Notes: generated from the letters alone by a model not told the origin. A DNA stretch of 64,000 nt from Vibrio splendidus 12E03 (GCF_000272105.2 NZ_AJZD02000360.1:1-64000), one strand, 5' to 3'; positions 1-9,667 are shown, numbered from the stretch's first letter. Made by a program: numbers and translations.

Positions 1-138
1 ACCGACTCGAAACCATTATCTGACTCTATTATTCGCGCGCGTACCATTTATCATTACAACAAGACAATATGTTAATTTTCAATGGTTAATCAATTTTATA
101 AAACCTTGGCATATATCTCATATTTGAATAAATGCCAT

Positions 139-166
139 AGAGTTATAACTCCAATGTCATAACTCT
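139..166. promoter_or_regulatory. Inverted repeat upstream of the sphingomyelinase gene
   Basis: AGAGTTAT (139-146) and ATAACTCT (159-166) form 8-bp arms around a 12-bp spacer, about 45 bp upstream of the sphingomyelinase start. The symmetry is direct; whether it is an operator or a 5' UTR hairpin is inference. The rest of 1-211 shows nothing else recognisable. Confidence 0.4.
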
Positions 167-211
167 TGACTACGTTATTCTAGACATCAATCAATAAGGA
201 TAACGTAAACG

Positions 212-1546
212 ATGAAAACTCAATGGACTTGGTTAGCTGCACTTGTGGCATCCACATCAATCGCTTCGACCTCTGCCATAGCAGACACTGACGTGTATCT
301 CACCAATAACACCAATCAAGTAATGACCATTCAAGCCAACCACAGCGGTACCGACCTGCTTCAACTCGGTGATGAGTGGCAACAGCATGTTGAACAGATT
401 GGTCCTTGGGAGACGAAGAAGCTGATCAGTTTTAACCGCTGGACTGGTGTGAAATCTGGGAAGACCTATGAGTTTGACACTGTGGTATCGAACGCTGTGG
501 GTGAGAGTGTCACGCTCAACCAAACCATGAAGGGACATTGGTATAACTCGACACTGCAACATGGTTTGAGTGCCGCAGACGTCAACCTAACGTTGCATGA
601 CGACCGTAATATTCATCGCAGCACCACCGATGCGTTCGGGGTCAATGCAGAGCTAGCACTTAAAGCCGATTCTACGGCGCGTTATGATGATATTTATTAC
701 ACCATCACCCCGTCAAAAGTGGATGAACAACCAGAGCCGGATGCCAATACACTGAAAGTCATGACTTACAACATCTGGGCGCTGCCTGCTATCGCGTCGC
801 ATATTGGTGACCGCTACGATCTTCTCCCTCAATATGTAAAAGGCTACGACGTGTTGGCGCTTCAAGAAGTGTTTGCTAACGGCAGAGATGAATTCTTGCG
901 TGAACTTGCGAAAGAGTATCCTTATCAAACTAAAATGCTCGATAAAGATGGGATTAACATATACGACGGTGGTGTGATCATTGTCAGCCGCTACCCTATC
1001 GTTAACGAAGCTCAGTATGTTTTCCCTGATTGTACGGGCACTGATTGCTTTGCAGATAAAGGCGTTAACTACGCGGAAGTGATCAAGAATGGTCAGGCTT
1101 ACCATGTTTTCGGTACCCACACGGCATCATTCGATACGGACACCGCTCGTGATTACCGACAACGTCAATTCAAGCAGATGCGTGCACTAGCTCAGTCTCT
1201 GAATATCCCGGCATCAGAAACTGTGGTTTACAGCGGTGATTTCAACGTGAACAAGCTCAAGTTCCCAGGCGACTACCAACAGATGTTTGCTAACCTGCAG
1301 GCTGATGAACCAACATACTCAGGTTACACCGCTTCTACCTTTGACCCACGCATCAACAACTTTGCGGGTGAGCCTATGTCGGGTGGCGAGAACGTTGAGT
1401 ATCTCGATTATGTGGTAGTGAGCTCAGAGTATGCAGCTAAAGCGCATAACGACAATCGCGTGGATGTCCCAAGATCAACAAGCAGTGAGTTATGGAAACA
1501 CTACAACCTTTCAGACCACTTCCCTGTTAGCGCCGTGATCAAGTAA
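212..1546 (+). CDS. Secreted neutral sphingomyelinase (sphingomyelin phosphodiesterase C-type)
   Basis: A likely exported haemolysin that hydrolyses sphingomyelin to ceramide and phosphocholine. Residues 1-24 are a signal peptide (Trp/Leu/Ala core, cleavage near AIA-DTD). Residues about 25-170 form a beta-rich N-terminal domain. Residues about 180-444 are an endonuclease/exonuclease/phosphatase-fold domain with TYNIW (Asn187), LQEVF (Glu219, predicted Mg2+ ligand), SGDFN and the terminal SDHFP (Asp435, His436, predicted catalytic base). The key residues of Mg2+-dependent bacterial sphingomyelinases are therefore present. RBS-like AAGGAT precedes the ATG. The next gene follows 15 bp later and may act on this product. 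The family is clear; the natural substrate could also be another phospholipid. Confidence 0.88.
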   Translation: MKTQWTWLAALVASTSIASTSAIADTDVYLTNNTNQVMTIQANHSGTDLLQLGDEWQQHVEQIGPWETKKLISFNRWTGVKSGKTYEFDTVVSNAVGESVTLNQTMKGHWYNSTLQHGLSAADVNLTLHDDRNIHRSTTDAFGVNAELALKADSTARYDDIYYTITPSKVDEQPEPDANTLKVMTYNIWALPAIASHIGDRYDLLPQYVKGYDVLALQEVFANGRDEFLRELAKEYPYQTKMLDKDGINIYDGGVIIVSRYPIVNEAQYVFPDCTGTDCFADKGVNYAEVIKNGQAYHVFGTHTASFDTDTARDYRQRQFKQMRALAQSLNIPASETVVYSGDFNVNKLKFPGDYQQMFANLQADEPTYSGYTASTFDPRINNFAGEPMSGGENVEYLDYVVVSSEYAAKAHNDNRVDVPRSTSSELWKHYNLSDHFPVSAVIK

Positions 1547-1561
1547 CTCGGTGAACCAATA

Positions 1562-2536
1562 ATGCATCGAGTTATATTAATCCTAATGCTCGTCTTAACG
1601 GCGAGCATTATTGGCTATTCGTGGTCATCAAAAACGAACGAAACAGCGCTATCTTCTGCTCAACACACAGAACCTAAGCCGCGTGTTTCTACGACAACCG
1701 ATGACGATAATTTCACACCAACTGCAACCACCAGTTCGGGAAATTCAGCATCGCACAGCAATCAAGCCCAAGCTAGAGCACTGGACGGGAAAATTCTTGC
1801 TGAAAACTTGAGCGAACTTGAAGGTAAAGCTTTATTCGATGAACTCGATGGATTCTGGGCGCTTTGCCAACAACGCGATGACTGCACTGAGCAACTAGCA
1901 CGATTGAAATCAGAGTTGCCGAGCATATGGTTTGAGTTACTGAGCGACTATCCGCAGCTATCAGCCGACTGGCAATTAGCCCAAAGTACCATCCCACTTG
2001 AATCCATAGAGACTCTTGAAGATCGTGTTGCCCTATTCAAACAATCTGCACAGCAAGTATGGGTAGAGTTGACCCACCAGCTATTCGCCGATCAGTTTGC
2101 GCATCTGGATTTTACGCTTGACGCCAACACCCTTGAAGAGAATGAAGCGAGCCAGTTTTTGGCCAACTATCAAGATTTGCTTAGTGAATGGCAAAACAAT
2201 ACGGGCACGTTGAACGCCGAAACACAGCTTCAAAAATATGAACTGGCAGTATCTTTGATACCCAGCAGCTATAGCCCTGCTGAAGTAGCATCAGTCAAAG
2301 CCGACCTCCAAGATGCCTACTTAGATGAAGCGCAGGCCAGCAACATTGCCTCGCGAGAACAACAAGTCGCACAACAGCAACAAACCGTGATGAGTTATCA
2401 CGAGCAACTGGATCAGCTCAAAGCGACCTTAGACTCTCAGCGTTCCTCAAGTTATGCCACTTGGACTCAACAAGATTGGGACAGTTACTATCAGCAGCAA
2501 GTATCCGATTTCAGGGAGCAATTTTTTAGCCAGTAA
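1562..2536 (+). CDS. Membrane-anchored lipase-chaperone (LifO)-like protein
   Basis: The 324-residue protein has an N-terminal hydrophobic anchor (about residues 3-21), a Ser/Thr/Pro-rich linker to about residue 70, and a long alpha-helical, Gln/Glu-rich body. This layout and length match steric lipase foldases (LifO/Lif), which sit in the inner membrane and fold an exported lipase encoded next door. The region around ALFDELDGFWAL lies where LifO proteins carry their RxxFDY/F motif, but the motif is degenerate. The gene follows the sphingomyelinase by 15 bp, so co-transcription is likely. The foldase role is inference from architecture and position; a generic periplasmic coiled-coil protein remains possible. 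Confidence 0.5.
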   Translation: MHRVILILMLVLTASIIGYSWSSKTNETALSSAQHTEPKPRVSTTTDDDNFTPTATTSSGNSASHSNQAQARALDGKILAENLSELEGKALFDELDGFWALCQQRDDCTEQLARLKSELPSIWFELLSDYPQLSADWQLAQSTIPLESIETLEDRVALFKQSAQQVWVELTHQLFADQFAHLDFTLDANTLEENEASQFLANYQDLLSEWQNNTGTLNAETQLQKYELAVSLIPSSYSPAEVASVKADLQDAYLDEAQASNIASREQQVAQQQQTVMSYHEQLDQLKATLDSQRSSSYATWTQQDWDSYYQQQVSDFREQFFSQ

Positions 2537-2540
2537 CGTT

Positions 2541-3575
2541 TTAACTTAAACCGTCACGAAACTGCGCAGGTGTTTTATTGAGCCAACCTTTAAACGCCCT
2601 TCTGAAGTTTGCGGGGTCGCTATAACCGAGCCTTTCACCGATGTCATCGATACTCATGGTTGTGCCGAGTAACAGCTCTTTGGCCAGTTCCACTCGAACT
2701 TCGGTCAGCAACACTTGATAACTGGAATCATGAGTGATCAGCTCTCGCCTGAGTGTACGAGAGCTACAACCAAACTCATCCGCGAGTTGTTCTATAGTCG
2801 GGAAACTGCCTGCGGTTTGATAAAAGATCGTTTTGATTTGGTTAGTCAGCAGATGCTCAGAGTCCAACGTTTCGACTATCGACTGACAAGACGCAAGATA
2901 GCGCTTCAGTGTCGCGGCATCATGAGTCAATAAGGTTTGCGACACAACCGATACATCAAAACGCAGTTCACAATGGTTTTGTTCAAAAATCACAGGACAC
3001 TGGAAACGGTCGTCATAGAGCTTGGCGTAATTGGGGCGAGCATAAGGCAAAGCCAAAGTGTGAATATCCAACTCATGGCCAGTCAGTTCTTTGAACAAAG
3101 AGACGATTGAACTCAAGAAATACTCACTACAGAAAGGGAGCAGCTCGCCCACTTCCAAGGTGTTCTCAATCTGAATCACTGCTTGCTCGGAATCTAGGAA
3201 CAATTTAACCGAGAAGATAGGACCATTCAGGCGCAAATACTTGAAGCCCGACTTAATGGCCTCCCCGACATTTTGACTGGTCGATAGCGCATAACCCAAC
3301 ACACCAAATTGGCTCAAACTAGCGTATTTTCCCAGCCAAAGTCCTAAGCCATCGTGAGGGAAGCTCTGATTCGCCGCACTAAACAACGCAAGCTTATCAG
3401 CGTAAGTCAACTTTCCATTCGGATCTCGCCAATCCATGTTCGGCAAACCCACATCATTGAGTAGCCTTTCAATATCAACGCCTCGTTGCTCTAGCGTATT
3501 CAACAGCAGCGCGATATCTAAAGTGCCCAACTGATGCCGATGTTCGGTCGGCTTATACTCCGCGATAATCTCCAA
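2541..3575 (-). CDS. AraC-family transcriptional regulator (arabinose-binding-like N domain)
   Basis: A 344-residue regulator. Residues about 20-210 resemble the PF12625-type ligand-sensing domain of OruR/ArgR-like AraC proteins, with the typical FGVLGYALSTS segment. The C-terminal 100 residues carry two helix-turn-helix units (LADEFGCSSRTLRREL; DIGERLGYSDPANFRRAFKGW), ending in the family-typical TPAQFR. The gene is convergent with the foldase-like gene, with only 4 bp between stops, so neither gene has room for a separate terminator. It runs divergently from the DUF2804 gene at 3746, which is a plausible target along with its own promoter. The ligand is unknown. Confidence 0.85.
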   Translation of the reverse strand: MEIIAEYKPTEHRHQLGTLDIALLLNTLEQRGVDIERLLNDVGLPNMDWRDPNGKLTYADKLALFSAANQSFPHDGLGLWLGKYASLSQFGVLGYALSTSQNVGEAIKSGFKYLRLNGPIFSVKLFLDSEQAVIQIENTLEVGELLPFCSEYFLSSIVSLFKELTGHELDIHTLALPYARPNYAKLYDDRFQCPVIFEQNHCELRFDVSVVSQTLLTHDAATLKRYLASCQSIVETLDSEHLLTNQIKTIFYQTAGSFPTIEQLADEFGCSSRTLRRELITHDSSYQVLLTEVRVELAKELLLGTTMSIDDIGERLGYSDPANFRRAFKGWLNKTPAQFRDGLS

Positions 3576-3745
3576 TCGTCTCTCCTTATATCGAGCCCAT
3601 TCCCATCAACATGACTACTCACCTTCAACAGCACATGCTGACAAAATCGTGATTGGTAACGCGCTCTTGTCCGAATATGACCTCCCAATTCTACGCGACT
3701 CATCGCACAATGGCTTTAGTTGTTAAAATAATGTGAACCATCGCA

Positions 3746-4759
3746 ATGATAAAAACAAACCCAGCCCCACACAGTTTGATTGATTCTAATGGTCAGCCGA
3801 TCATTGGGCATTTCGATGGCATCCCCAAGCACCTGAACATCCAGAACTTTGACTACCGAAACTCGATGGATTCAAAAGCGAACCCTTGGCAGAAGCTCTT
3901 CCACTATAAGCAATTCCAGTTTGTCAGCATCGTCTCCGACACGCACATTATCGGCGTAGCTATCGCGGATATTCGCTATTTGGGCTCGGCATTTTGTTAT
4001 CTGTACGATATTGAAAACAACCATCTAGAAGAGTCATCTTGGTTGAGGCCATTAGGGTTTGATAAACAAGTTACCGCTTCGCCATTTGACGGCACGACAA
4101 ACATTGCAGGCCAAAGCATCACCTTTAATATTGAAGGCGGGCAATGGCAAGTTCGCTTGAATACCAAACTCATCAAGGCCGATATCGCTTTAGAGCCTAA
4201 AGCCGACAGCTTGCCCTTGGCGATGTGCAGCCCAACGGGTTATTCAGGTTGGACTTACACCCAAAAGCACAATGCTTTGCGCATCAGCGGTGAAATCCAA
4301 ATCAAGGGAGAATCACTCGTTCTCGAACAAGCTCGTGCTGGTTATGACTTTTCAGCGGGCTACATGAGACGTGAAACCAGTTGGCGCTGGGCAAGCATCA
4401 ATACGCAATCCAATGGCACAGGTATTGGCCTAAACCTCGCGGCGGGCGTTAATGAAACCGGAGGCTGCGAAAACGTGTTATGGGTAAATGGAACCAGACA
4501 CTTGCTTAACCCGGTACAGTTTACGTTCAGTCGCCAAAACACGAACTTGCCTTGGCAGATAACATCACAAGATGGACGTATAAACCTGACCTTCACGCCC
4601 TTAAATAACCGCAGCGAAAAGCTCAATTTATGGCTGTTAAAGAGTAACTTTCGTCAGTTCATTGGTCACTTTTCTGGCTCGATTGAAGACAACAATGGAG
4701 TGATACATCAACTCGATGGTGTTCTTGGCCTAACAGAAGATCACTTTGCTCGCTGGTAG
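3746..4759 (+). CDS. DUF2804 family protein
   Basis: A 337-residue protein without signal peptide or membrane segment. It shows the DUF2804 pattern: a phenylalanine/tryptophan-rich start (NPWQKLFHYKQFQF), central GYSGWTYTQK and SAGYMRRETSWRWAS stretches, and a lipocalin-like repetitive beta organisation. Family members of this type are known mainly as uncharacterised proteins. It lies divergent from an AraC regulator and 87 bp upstream of a sterol-desaturase-like hydroxylase, which hints at lipid handling but proves nothing. The ATG at 3746 lacks a strong RBS, so the exact start is uncertain. Confidence 0.75.
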   Translation: MIKTNPAPHSLIDSNGQPIIGHFDGIPKHLNIQNFDYRNSMDSKANPWQKLFHYKQFQFVSIVSDTHIIGVAIADIRYLGSAFCYLYDIENNHLEESSWLRPLGFDKQVTASPFDGTTNIAGQSITFNIEGGQWQVRLNTKLIKADIALEPKADSLPLAMCSPTGYSGWTYTQKHNALRISGEIQIKGESLVLEQARAGYDFSAGYMRRETSWRWASINTQSNGTGIGLNLAAGVNETGGCENVLWVNGTRHLLNPVQFTFSRQNTNLPWQITSQDGRINLTFTPLNNRSEKLNLWLLKSNFRQFIGHFSGSIEDNNGVIHQLDGVLGLTEDHFARW

Positions 4760-4846
4760 CGAAACTCTGCTGACTGAATTTCAGGCGCTCAAGTCTAAGT
4801 AAACTTGATACTAAGAACGCGTATGGTGTCTCAACAAGGATAAAAC

Positions 4847-5695
4847 ATGAATATCGACGCATTAATCAATCACCCAGAATGGCTACTGCTAGTATTAGCG
4901 CCCTTATTCATGGTGTGCATGTTGGCTGAGTATTTTATCGGTCAGAAACAAGGTCGACTGCCAGATAATTCTAGCTATAAGCTTTCAGAAGTAATGTGTA
5001 ACTTCACGCTTGCAGGAATGCATCAACTCTCCGATTTACTCACCGGGTTATTGGTCGTTCAGCTGTATATCTGGATGTTTGGTTGGCGTTTAATGGACAT
5101 TGAAATGGGCGTGCTGAGTTTTGTTGTATTGATGGTGTTACAAGACTTTTTCTATTATTGGTTCCATAGAGCAAGCCATCGTATTCGCTGGATGTGGGCG
5201 GCACACGTAGCACACCACAGTTCAGAAAGCATGAACTTCAGTACGGCTTTCCGTCAAAGCTTAATGTATCCACTTGCGGGTATGTGGTTGTTTTGGGTAC
5301 CGTTAGTCATCATAGGTTTTGACCCTAAATGGGTGATCTTTGTGGTGCTTCTGAATCTAGGTTTGCAGTTCTTCGTCCATACACAATGGATACGAAGCTT
5401 GGGGCCACTTGAATACATCTTTAACACCCCTTCGCATCATCGAGTACATCACGGTCAAAACCCGCAATACATCGATAAGAACTACGCCGGTGTTTTGATC
5501 ATTTGGGATAAGTTGTTTGGTACGTTCGAGCCTGAAGTTGAAACCGTGCGTTACGGCGTCACTAAACCAGTAAACAGTTTTAACCCGATAGTCGTCACCT
5601 TTCAAGAATGGAAGGCTATATTCAAAGATTTAAAGAACCGAGAACTAACCATAAAACAAAAAGTACAGCTGATACTTTCACCTCCATCTGATTAG
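4847..5695 (+). CDS. Sterol desaturase / fatty acid hydroxylase family membrane protein
   Basis: A 282-residue integral membrane protein with about four hydrophobic segments (residues about 13-30, 55-75, 88-105, 150-180). It carries the histidine clusters of non-haem di-iron hydroxylases: HRASH near 105, HVAHHSSE near 118-125 and HRVHH near 200, expected to bind two irons and hydroxylate or desaturate a lipid chain or ring. The RBS CAAGGA lies 9 bp before the ATG. Bacteria with such genes usually lack sterols, so the substrate is probably a fatty acid, a glyceryl ether or another lipid. It may be co-transcribed with the DUF2804 gene. Confidence 0.85.
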   Translation: MNIDALINHPEWLLLVLAPLFMVCMLAEYFIGQKQGRLPDNSSYKLSEVMCNFTLAGMHQLSDLLTGLLVVQLYIWMFGWRLMDIEMGVLSFVVLMVLQDFFYYWFHRASHRIRWMWAAHVAHHSSESMNFSTAFRQSLMYPLAGMWLFWVPLVIIGFDPKWVIFVVLLNLGLQFFVHTQWIRSLGPLEYIFNTPSHHRVHHGQNPQYIDKNYAGVLIIWDKLFGTFEPEVETVRYGVTKPVNSFNPIVVTFQEWKAIFKDLKNRELTIKQKVQLILSPPSD

Positions 5696-5893
5696 GTGAG
5701 AGATTATGATTACTAAGAAATAGCCACGATTAGATTCAAAAGCATACCCATTGACTCGATTGAATAGTAAAGCACCGTTTTCCGACAATTTATTTGTGAT
5801 CTGGGTTGCGCGCGTACCGCATACTATCAGATACTGAACAAAACTAACCTTCAGCCACAGTAAACGTTCCGCGCTTGCTGTTCAGGAAATTCA

Positions 5894-7318
5894 ATGAGTT
5901 CAGATAATCAGTCGACCTACTTCTTTTTCGATTACGAAACGTGGGGCGTTAGCCCAGCAAAAGACCGTCCGAGTCAATTTGCGGGTGTTCGTACCGACCA
6001 AGATTTCAATGTTATTGGAGAGCCTCTCGTTATCTATTGCCAACCTCCTGCTGATTACCTCCCTGCGCCTGAAGCTGCACTGATCACCCGTATCACACCA
6101 CAAAAAGCGGCTTCACAAGGTCTTCCTGAGCCGGAGTTTATTGCTAAGATCCATGCTGAGTTAGCCAAACCAAACACCACAAGCCTTGGCTACAACAGTA
6201 TTCGATTCGATGACGAAGTAACGCGTTACACCTGTTACCGAAACTTCATCGACCCATATGCGTGGAGTTGGCAGAACGGTAACTCACGTTGGGATCTATT
6301 AGATGTAATGCGCGCTGTTCACGCCCTGCGTCCTGAAGGCATTGTTTGGCCAGAGAACGAAGAAGGTTATCCAAGCTTCAAACTGGAACACCTATCTGTG
6401 GCAAACGGCATTGAACACGAAAACGCGCACGATGCGATGGCCGATGTTATTGCGACCATCGAGTTAGCGAAGAAGCTGAAAGCTGCACAACCTAAGATGT
6501 TCGATTACCTCTACAACATGCGTCATAAGCGTAAGCTGAATGACCTGGTTGATATTGTAAACATGACACCATTGATGCACGTTTCGGGCATGTTTGGCCG
6601 TGACTGCAACTACACAAGCTGGATTGTGCCTATGGCTTGGCACCCAACCAATCAAAATGCCGTTATCGCGGTTGATTTAGCCAAAGATCCAAGCCCACTG
6701 TTAGAACTGGATGCTGATGAACTCAGAGAAAGGCTCTACACCAAACGCAGTGATCTGGGTGAAGACGAGCTGCCCGTACCAATCAAATTGGTTCAACTGA
6801 ACAAGTGCCCTATTCTTGCTCCAGCCAAAACGCTGACGGCTGAAAATGCCGAAACCATCGGTATCGATCGCCAACAATGCTTGAAGAACTTGGCACTGCT
6901 GCGCGAACATCCAGAGATCCGCGAAAAACTGATCGGCCTGTACTCACAAGAACGCGAGTACGAAAAGAGTGATGATGTTGATACACACCTTTACGACGGT
7001 TTCTTTTCACCTGCTGATAAAACAGCGATGAACATCATTCGTGAAACTGACCCGAACAACTTGGCAGCTTTGGATATCACCTTCAGTGACGAACGAATTA
7101 AACCGTTACTGTTCCGTTACCGTGCACGTAACTTCCCATGGACGCTCGACGAAGCTGAGCAATTGAAATGGGCGAACCATTGTCGTGAGTTTTATGAGTG
7201 CCGTTTAGAAGAGTACATGCTCAACCTTGAAAACCTCGCACACGAGCATGAAAGCGACGAGAAGAAAATGGCTATCTTGAAGGCGGTTTATCAGTACGTA
7301 GAAAAGTTAGCTAGCTAA
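5894..7318 (+). CDS. sbcB: Exodeoxyribonuclease I
   Basis: A 3'-5' single-stranded DNA exonuclease of the DnaQ-like superfamily used in mismatch repair and recombination. The 474-residue length is normal for ExoI. Motif ExoI is FDYETWG (Asp13, Glu15), motif II is SLGYNSIRFDDE, and motif III is ENAHDAMADV. The C-terminal part (about 200-470) matches the SH3-like and helical domains of ExoI, with YNMRHKRKLNDLVDI and FRYRARNFPWTL. The RBS AGGAAAT lies just before ATG. It starts the block sbcB-lrgAB-cdd-purT-tpm-relV that I recall in the same order in V. cholerae. Confidence 0.97.
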   Translation: MSSDNQSTYFFFDYETWGVSPAKDRPSQFAGVRTDQDFNVIGEPLVIYCQPPADYLPAPEAALITRITPQKAASQGLPEPEFIAKIHAELAKPNTTSLGYNSIRFDDEVTRYTCYRNFIDPYAWSWQNGNSRWDLLDVMRAVHALRPEGIVWPENEEGYPSFKLEHLSVANGIEHENAHDAMADVIATIELAKKLKAAQPKMFDYLYNMRHKRKLNDLVDIVNMTPLMHVSGMFGRDCNYTSWIVPMAWHPTNQNAVIAVDLAKDPSPLLELDADELRERLYTKRSDLGEDELPVPIKLVQLNKCPILAPAKTLTAENAETIGIDRQQCLKNLALLREHPEIREKLIGLYSQEREYEKSDDVDTHLYDGFFSPADKTAMNIIRETDPNNLAALDITFSDERIKPLLFRYRARNFPWTLDEAEQLKWANHCREFYECRLEEYMLNLENLAHEHESDEKKMAILKAVYQYVEKLAS

Positions 7319-7343
7319 TTCCATTATCAAGAGACGTAACACT

Positions 7344-7715
7344 TTGAAAGAAAGATTGCTCCAACTGGTTTACTGCTTAATCTCCTTCACCTTAATCATA
7401 GGTGCACTTACAGCAGGTAACGCGTTACAACACTTTTTGGATACCTCAATCCCAGGCAGTATTTTTGGCATGTTGATTCTGTTTGCCGCCATGGTGATTG
7501 GTATTGTTCCTTCGCACTGGGTACAACCCGGTGCAAGCTTGATTATCCGCCTAATGATCTTACTGTTTGTTCCGATCAGTGTTGGGTTGATGGATCACTT
7601 CGACATGCTCATCGCGAACGCATTGCCAATTATGGCGAGCGCCGTTGGTGGCACGTTGCTGGTGTTGGTGTCCTTATCATGGTTTTTAGACCGCTTGCTT
7701 TCGAGAGGTAACTGA
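7344..7715 (+). CDS. CidA/LrgA family holin-like membrane protein
   Basis: A 123-residue protein with four hydrophobic segments covering most of its length. It contains the family signature around SIPGSIFGMLILFAAM and the later VPISVGLMDHFDML segment. CidA/LrgA proteins are membrane proteins linked to murein hydrolase export and, more recently, to small organic acid transport with their B partner. The start codon is TTG at 7344, preceded by GAGACG; a later start would cut into the first membrane segment. The stop is 2 bp before the LrgB-type gene, so the two form an operon. Confidence 0.9.
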   Translation: MKERLLQLVYCLISFTLIIGALTAGNALQHFLDTSIPGSIFGMLILFAAMVIGIVPSHWVQPGASLIIRLMILLFVPISVGLMDHFDMLIANALPIMASAVGGTLLVLVSLSWFLDRLLSRGN

Positions 7716-7717
7716 TC

Positions 7718-8395
7718 ATGTGGATTCTACTCACCATCGTGGTATTCCTGTTTGCTCGCTGGGTAAGTCAAAAAGTAAACTCACCGCTGTGTAATCCCCT
7801 GCTGATCAGCATTGGTATCATCATTCCGATACTCACGTTCTTCAAAGTACCGTTTGAGACTTACTATGCAGACAACACCTGGATTACCTACATGCTGCAA
7901 CCTGCGGTTGTTGCCCTTGCTTATCCGCTTTACGAACAGCTACCTCAAATCAGAGCCAACTGGCGCATCATCACCTTTGCTTGCACGCTAGGTAGTGTGA
8001 TGTCGATGACAACGACAGCATTAATCGCAGTGGCTTTTAAAGCGGACTTAACTTTGATTGCGAGTTTATTAGGTAAGTCAGTCACCACGCCAATTGCTAT
8101 GGAAGTGTCGAGCCATTTAGGTGGTGAAGCAGCAATTGCGGCAATACTAGTATTGATTGTCGGTCTGTTTGGGGCAATTTTTGCTTACCCAATCTACAAT
8201 CTCATTGGTATTAAGAGCCCTATCGCGCGTGGTTTAACCATGGGTACCGTGTCTCACGCTTTAGGTACTGCGACCTGTGCTGAAAAGAATCAGGAAGATG
8301 CTGCATTCAGTTCGTTGGCATTGGTTCTTTGTGGGGTTATCACCTCAATCATTGCACCGAGTATATTTTCGCTCGTGGTTTGGTTCTATTCTTAA
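7718..8395 (+). CDS. CidB/LrgB family membrane protein
   Basis: The 225-residue partner of the preceding CidA/LrgA-type protein. It has about six hydrophobic segments and the conserved LLGKSVTTPIAMEVS motif and GTVSHALGTATCAE stretch of the LrgB family. CidB/LrgB proteins act with the A subunit in the inner membrane; the V. cholerae block has the same pair at this place. The ATG lies 2 bp after the upstream stop, and a strong terminator at 8490-8537 closes the operon. Whether it affects lysis or metabolite transport cannot be told from sequence. Confidence 0.92.
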   Translation: MWILLTIVVFLFARWVSQKVNSPLCNPLLISIGIIIPILTFFKVPFETYYADNTWITYMLQPAVVALAYPLYEQLPQIRANWRIITFACTLGSVMSMTTTALIAVAFKADLTLIASLLGKSVTTPIAMEVSSHLGGEAAIAAILVLIVGLFGAIFAYPIYNLIGIKSPIARGLTMGTVSHALGTATCAEKNQEDAAFSSLALVLCGVITSIIAPSIFSLVVWFYS

Positions 8396-8489
8396 CCACT
8401 TTGATTACAGTTTATACGCGATCTAATCGATGAGTTGGTAAATAGCTAAACTCACTGGTTCGCGACTTTTAAGCGTTACAGATATCAAT

Positions 8490-8537
8490 AAGCCCAAGCA
8501 TAACCTGATTATTTCAGTGATAGCTTGGGCTTTTTTC
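8490..8537 (+). terminator. Rho-independent terminator of the LrgAB-type operon
   Basis: AAGCCCAAGC (8490-8499) pairs with GCTTGGGCTT (8523-8532), followed by a T run to 8536. It lies 95 bp after the LrgB stop. Confidence 0.85.
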
Positions 8538-8680
8538 TCTCATTTATTCATCAATACGTGACAAACCAAACTCAATTTCAAGCAATAAGTGCGATATCAA
8601 TGGTAGTTTTTGCTCTTGCAATCGATTTCATCTGTGACCTCACTCTAATTATGCAAGACAATGTAACAACAACAACTCAT

Positions 8681-8698
8681 TAGTGATCAAAGTCACAG
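8681..8698. promoter_or_regulatory. CRP-type site upstream of cdd
   Basis: TAGTGATCAAAGTCACAG matches the CRP consensus TGTGA-N6-TCACA at nine of ten core positions and lies 55 bp upstream of the cdd start. In enterics cdd is controlled by CRP with CytR. The motif is visible; binding is inferred. The remainder of the 8396-8752 gap holds the upstream terminator and AT-rich promoter sequence. Confidence 0.65.
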
Positions 8699-8752
8699 AA
8701 AATTCCTGAGCATTGCATAGAATTAAAGCCTAAGGTCAATTAAGGATTCAAC

Positions 8753-9640
8753 ATGAACAGTCGTATTACCCTGGCGCTGGAAAGTGCTCCAACAGCAATC
8801 AAAGCACTTTTGAGTGACATCGTATTAGCAGACAACTTTGACGCGACATTGTCTCCAGAACAATTTGCTAGCCTACTACAAGTAAGTGGTTTAGCGGATG
8901 ACGAGCTACGTATTGCGCTACTTCCTTTTGCCGCAGCGTATTCTTACGCTCCGTTATCTGACTTTTATGTTGGTGCAATCGTGCGTGGTTTGTCTGGTAC
9001 TCTGTATTTTGGTGCAAACCTTGAAATCGCTGGTGCTCAACTTGGCCAAACAGTACACGCAGAGCAATCTGCAATCAGCCATGCTTGGATGAAAGGCGAA
9101 CAAGGTATCTCAGATATCACGATCAACTTCAGCCCTTGTGGTCACTGTCGTCAATTCATGAACGAACTGACAACAGCAAAAGAACTTAAAGTTCAGCTGC
9201 CACAACGTGATGAAATGTCTCTGCAAGAGTACCTACCAGACTCATTCGGCCCTGCTGATTTAGGTGTGACAACTGGCCTAATGACAAAGCTTGATCATAA
9301 GTACACGACCGAAGAAACAACGCCTATTGTTGTCGAAGCGCTAGCAGCACTAAACCGCAGCCATGCTCCTTACACCAAAAACCTAAGTGGTGTTTCGCTA
9401 CAACTGACGTCAGGTGAAATTTTTACGGGTGCTTACGCTGAAAACGCAGCGTTCAACCCGAGCCTACCACCTCTGCAAGTCGCGTTAATTCAACTTAAAC
9501 TGGCTGGCTTCGATTTCGAACAAATTGAAAGTGCTGCTTTGGTTGAAATCGCGGAAGGTAGCATCAGTCACCTAGCGGATACGCAATCTACATTAGAAGC
9601 GATTAATCCCGACATTCCAGTGACTTACTTAGCAATCTAA
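8753..9640 (+). CDS. cdd: Cytidine deaminase
   Basis: Converts cytidine and deoxycytidine to uridine forms in pyrimidine salvage. At 295 residues it is the long, E. coli-type enzyme with a catalytic N-terminal half and a degenerate C-terminal repeat. The catalytic motif HAEQSAI (zinc ligand His and proton shuttle Glu, about residues 103-109) and the zinc-ligand pair PCGHC (about 130-134) are intact. The C-terminal half repeats the fold without the ligands, as expected. RBS-like TAAGGA precedes ATG. An upstream CRP-type site suggests catabolite control; a strong terminator follows at 9668. Confidence 0.97.
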   Translation: MNSRITLALESAPTAIKALLSDIVLADNFDATLSPEQFASLLQVSGLADDELRIALLPFAAAYSYAPLSDFYVGAIVRGLSGTLYFGANLEIAGAQLGQTVHAEQSAISHAWMKGEQGISDITINFSPCGHCRQFMNELTTAKELKVQLPQRDEMSLQEYLPDSFGPADLGVTTGLMTKLDHKYTTEETTPIVVEALAALNRSHAPYTKNLSGVSLQLTSGEIFTGAYAENAAFNPSLPPLQVALIQLKLAGFDFEQIESAALVEIAEGSISHLADTQSTLEAINPDIPVTYLAI

Positions 9641-9667
9641 GTACATATAATTAACAAAAATTTAAAT

